Position numbers and translations under genes: made by a program. From contig CALGGR010000168.1 of assembly GCA_937915755.1 (NCBI GenBank), positions 1-8,719 on the forward strand: DNA of 8,719 bases, written 5' to 3'. Shown piece by piece: positions 7,742 through 8,719 of the stretch (its first letter is position 1; every line of letters starts with the position of its first letter). The notes beneath the pieces were generated by a model. The model was not told the DNA's origin, did no database searches, and saw only the letters and a program-made list of their open reading frames with translations. The stretch comes from an uncultured Fretibacterium sp. (GTDB lineage: Bacteria; Synergistota; Synergistia; Synergistales; Aminobacteriaceae).

Positions 7742-8555
7742 TATATGCTTCTCCTTCCGAAGATGTGTTAAGTGCGTCCAAAGAAAACTCCGACCAGCTA
7801 TAACATGTCAGATAGTCTCCACGATAACGCCTTACAGCTGAGGGGTCTCCCCTCATATAAAGGTAGGCATCACATTCAAAACTACCAGGATTTACAGCGA
7901 GGTGGTTTTTTGTACGCACCAAAATATTTTTTATCCCTGCGTCTTCAAGCGTTCTAGACAGGGAATTAACTATAACATGATAATAAGCATTGCTGATTTT
8001 GCCGTAAGGTTTATCTTCAAACAATACTGCACATGCTTCACGAGCTGTAACTGCTAACCCGCGCCGGTCAACAAGCAGTGCTAGAAGTTCTTTAGCCTTG
8101 CTTCGTGGGAAATCTATCATTTTGCCGTCAAGAAATACGCTGAAACCTCCGAAGGTCTGCACATAAACTTTACCGTTTAACTTCAACTGCGCCGGGTAAT
8201 AATATAAAAGGTAGTCAAGCTCTCTACGTATATCCTCTTCCGAAACTTTCTTCAACAGGTAAGCACCGGCATGAACCGAGAATGCTTCCTGAAAGTATTT
8301 CCGGGATTTTGTGATAAAGATTACATGAGTATCCTTGTGAATAGTCTTAAGACGTGCGGCAAGTTCAATGCCGTTCATTTTCCCGGCCTCAAGCTCAACT
8401 TCAATGAATGCGACATCAAAGCTCAACGATGATAACTCTAATGCTTCTTCCGCTGAAGGTATGCTGAAAACCCGAACTTCCGGCCTTACTACTTTTAGTA
8501 ACTCCGCAAAAGCATCAAGGTCTCGCCTCTTGTTATCCACGACTAAAAAACTCAT
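7734..8555 (-). CDS. Atypical response regulator: receiver plus SARP-like winged-helix DNA-binding domain
   Basis: Predicted cytosolic transcription regulator of the export operon, 273 residues. Residues 1-118 form a receiver: FLVVDN at 3-8, FDVAFIEVELEAGKMNGIELA at 46-66, Thr82, and AYLLKKV at 98-104 with Lys102 as the conserved lysine. Residue 52 is Glu where the phospho-acceptor Asp is expected, Asn8 replaces the second acidic residue, and Lys103 replaces the usual Pro. Residues 131-216 form a Trans_reg_C/SARP-type winged helix (QTFGGFSVFLDGK, SKAKELLALLVDRRG, VRTKNHLAV); the full BTAD domain of large SARPs is missing. The start is firm: AGGAGGT at 8567-8561, 5 nt before the ATG. It is first in the operon and overlaps the next gene by 8 nt, which suggests control of its own operon. 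No histidine kinase is seen nearby. The substitutions suggest activity independent of phosphorylation, which is inference. Confidence 0.88.
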   Translation of the reverse strand: MSFLVVDNKRRDLDAFAELLKVVRPEVRVFSIPSAEEALELSSLSFDVAFIEVELEAGKMNGIELAARLKTIHKDTHVIFITKSRKYFQEAFSVHAGAYLLKKVSEEDIRRELDYLLYYYPAQLKLNGKVYVQTFGGFSVFLDGKMIDFPRSKAKELLALLVDRRGLAVTAREACAVLFEDKPYGKISNAYYHVIVNSLSRTLEDAGIKNILVRTKNHLAVNPGSFECDAYLYMRGDPSAVRRYRGDYLTCYSWSEFSLDALNTSSEGEAYNA

Positions 8556-8560
8556 TCAAT

Positions 8561-8567
8561 ACCTCCT
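8561..8567 (-). promoter_or_regulatory. Shine-Dalgarno site of the regulator gene
   Basis: AGGAGGT on the minus strand, a full match to the anti-16S consensus, 5 nt before the ATG at 8555. It is the strongest ribosome site in the window and fixes the start of the first gene. Confidence 0.85.
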
Positions 8568-8581
8568 TATAATTATTCTTG

Positions 8582-8600
8582 CTTGTAATTATATAACAAG
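8582..8600. promoter_or_regulatory. 19-bp near-perfect palindrome over the -10 element (candidate operator)
   Basis: CTTGT and ACAAG arms flank an AT-rich centre; 8 of 9 symmetric base pairs match around the centre at 8591, the exception being 8587 and 8595. It fully covers the TATAAT. A dimeric repressor bound here would block RNA polymerase. The binding protein is unknown; the operon's own regulator is a candidate, though SARP-type domains more often use direct repeats. Confidence 0.4.
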
Positions 8601-8614
8601 ATTAAGGAAGTAAA
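8588..8614 (-). promoter_or_regulatory. Putative sigma-70-type promoter of the operon
   Basis: On the minus strand a perfect TATAAT lies at 8593-8588. A weak -35, TTTACT (8614-8609, 15-bp spacing, 4 of 6), or TTTTTA (8616-8611, 17-bp spacing, 3 of 6), lies upstream in an AT-rich stretch. Transcription would begin near 8581, leaving a leader of about 26 nt. The poor -35 would suit a promoter that needs an activator. No other promoter-like stretch separates the downstream genes. Confidence 0.55.
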
Positions 8615-8633
8615 AAATGAGTATTTTATTCTG

Positions 8634-8658
8634 AAGCTATGAACGCTCAACTTAGCTT
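8634..8658. other. Imperfect inverted repeat between the upstream frame and the operon promoter
   Basis: Arms AAGCTA and TAGCTT (8634-8639 and 8653-8658) enclose a second short pairing, TGA with TCA, giving a bulged hairpin of about nine pairs that overlaps the stop codon of the upstream frame. No T run follows directly on either strand; the nearest T6 on the minus strand is some 15 nt beyond. It could be a weak terminator or part of a regulator site. Confidence 0.25.
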
Positions 8659-8719
8659 AGTCCTTACCGTTCTGCCATAACGGATCATCAAGCACTGGTG
8701 ATGTTGCATCAGGCCGGAC
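8657..8719 (-). CDS. Possible C-terminal end of an upstream gene, cut by window edge
   Basis: A minus-strand frame is open from the window edge for 20 codons, then TAA at 8659-8657. The peptide end includes DATSPVLDDPLWQNGKD, whose composition looks protein-like. It is too short to identify and a second minus frame is also open here, so this is a weak call. If real, it ends about 100 nt before the regulator start and could be the last part of a precursor peptide or of an unrelated gene. Confidence 0.35.
   Translation of the reverse strand, partial: VRPDATSPVLDDPLWQNGKD

Noticed and set aside
8617..8634. Plus-strand ATG after AAGGAAG, giving a five-residue peptide (MSILF)
   Set aside because: Too short to call a gene and without a downstream plus-strand partner; likely chance in AT-rich sequence.
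1..8719. CRISPR arrays, tRNA or rRNA genes, insertion sequences
   Set aside because: No regularly spaced repeats, cloverleaf, conserved rRNA stretch, transposase or terminal inverted repeat was seen; the window is almost fully coding on one strand.

Overview
All seven recognisable genes lie on the minus strand and read right to left, so the operon starts near position 8580 and runs off the left edge. It looks like one polycistronic unit for regulated peptide export. In order of transcription: an atypical response regulator with a winged-helix output domain (8555-7734); a very short HlyD-like membrane protein (7741-7271); a C39-peptidase ABC exporter of the NHLP/NHLM bacteriocin type (7261-5075); its partner permease/ATPase (5050-2849); a MacB-type FtsX permease without an ATPase domain (2845-1625); a TolC-type outer-membrane protein (1622-321); and the first 106 residues of a MacA-type periplasmic adaptor (318-1). 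Junctions are an 8-nt overlap, then gaps of 9, 24, 3, 2 and 2 nt, with no terminator-like structure between genes.

Organism: the TolC homologue with a signal peptide and the MacA/MacB pair point to a diderm. The NHLP exporter pair and the receiver plus SARP-like regulator resemble genes common in anaerobic Firmicutes. With moderate GC (mid-40s per cent by eye), I infer an anaerobic, probably gut-associated diderm such as Synergistota or Negativicutes. This is inference; no rRNA or marker gene is present.

How the genes may work together: the C39 domain would cleave a leader from a precursor peptide behind a double-glycine-type site while the two ABC subunits, probably a heterodimer, move it across the inner membrane. 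The small HlyD-like protein has the membrane anchor and a barrel-like region but lacks the lipoyl and helical-hairpin parts needed to reach an outer-membrane channel. MacA, MacB permease and TolC encoded in the same operon could carry the product across the outer membrane, or serve as self-protection. No precursor peptide is visible; it may lie beyond either edge. The last 20 codons of a possible upstream gene are open at the right edge.

The most striking signals are a run of ten G residues inside the C39 peptidase coding region, where a one-base slip either way gives a stop within a few codons (candidate phase-variation switch), and a Glu in place of the phospho-acceptor Asp in the regulator.
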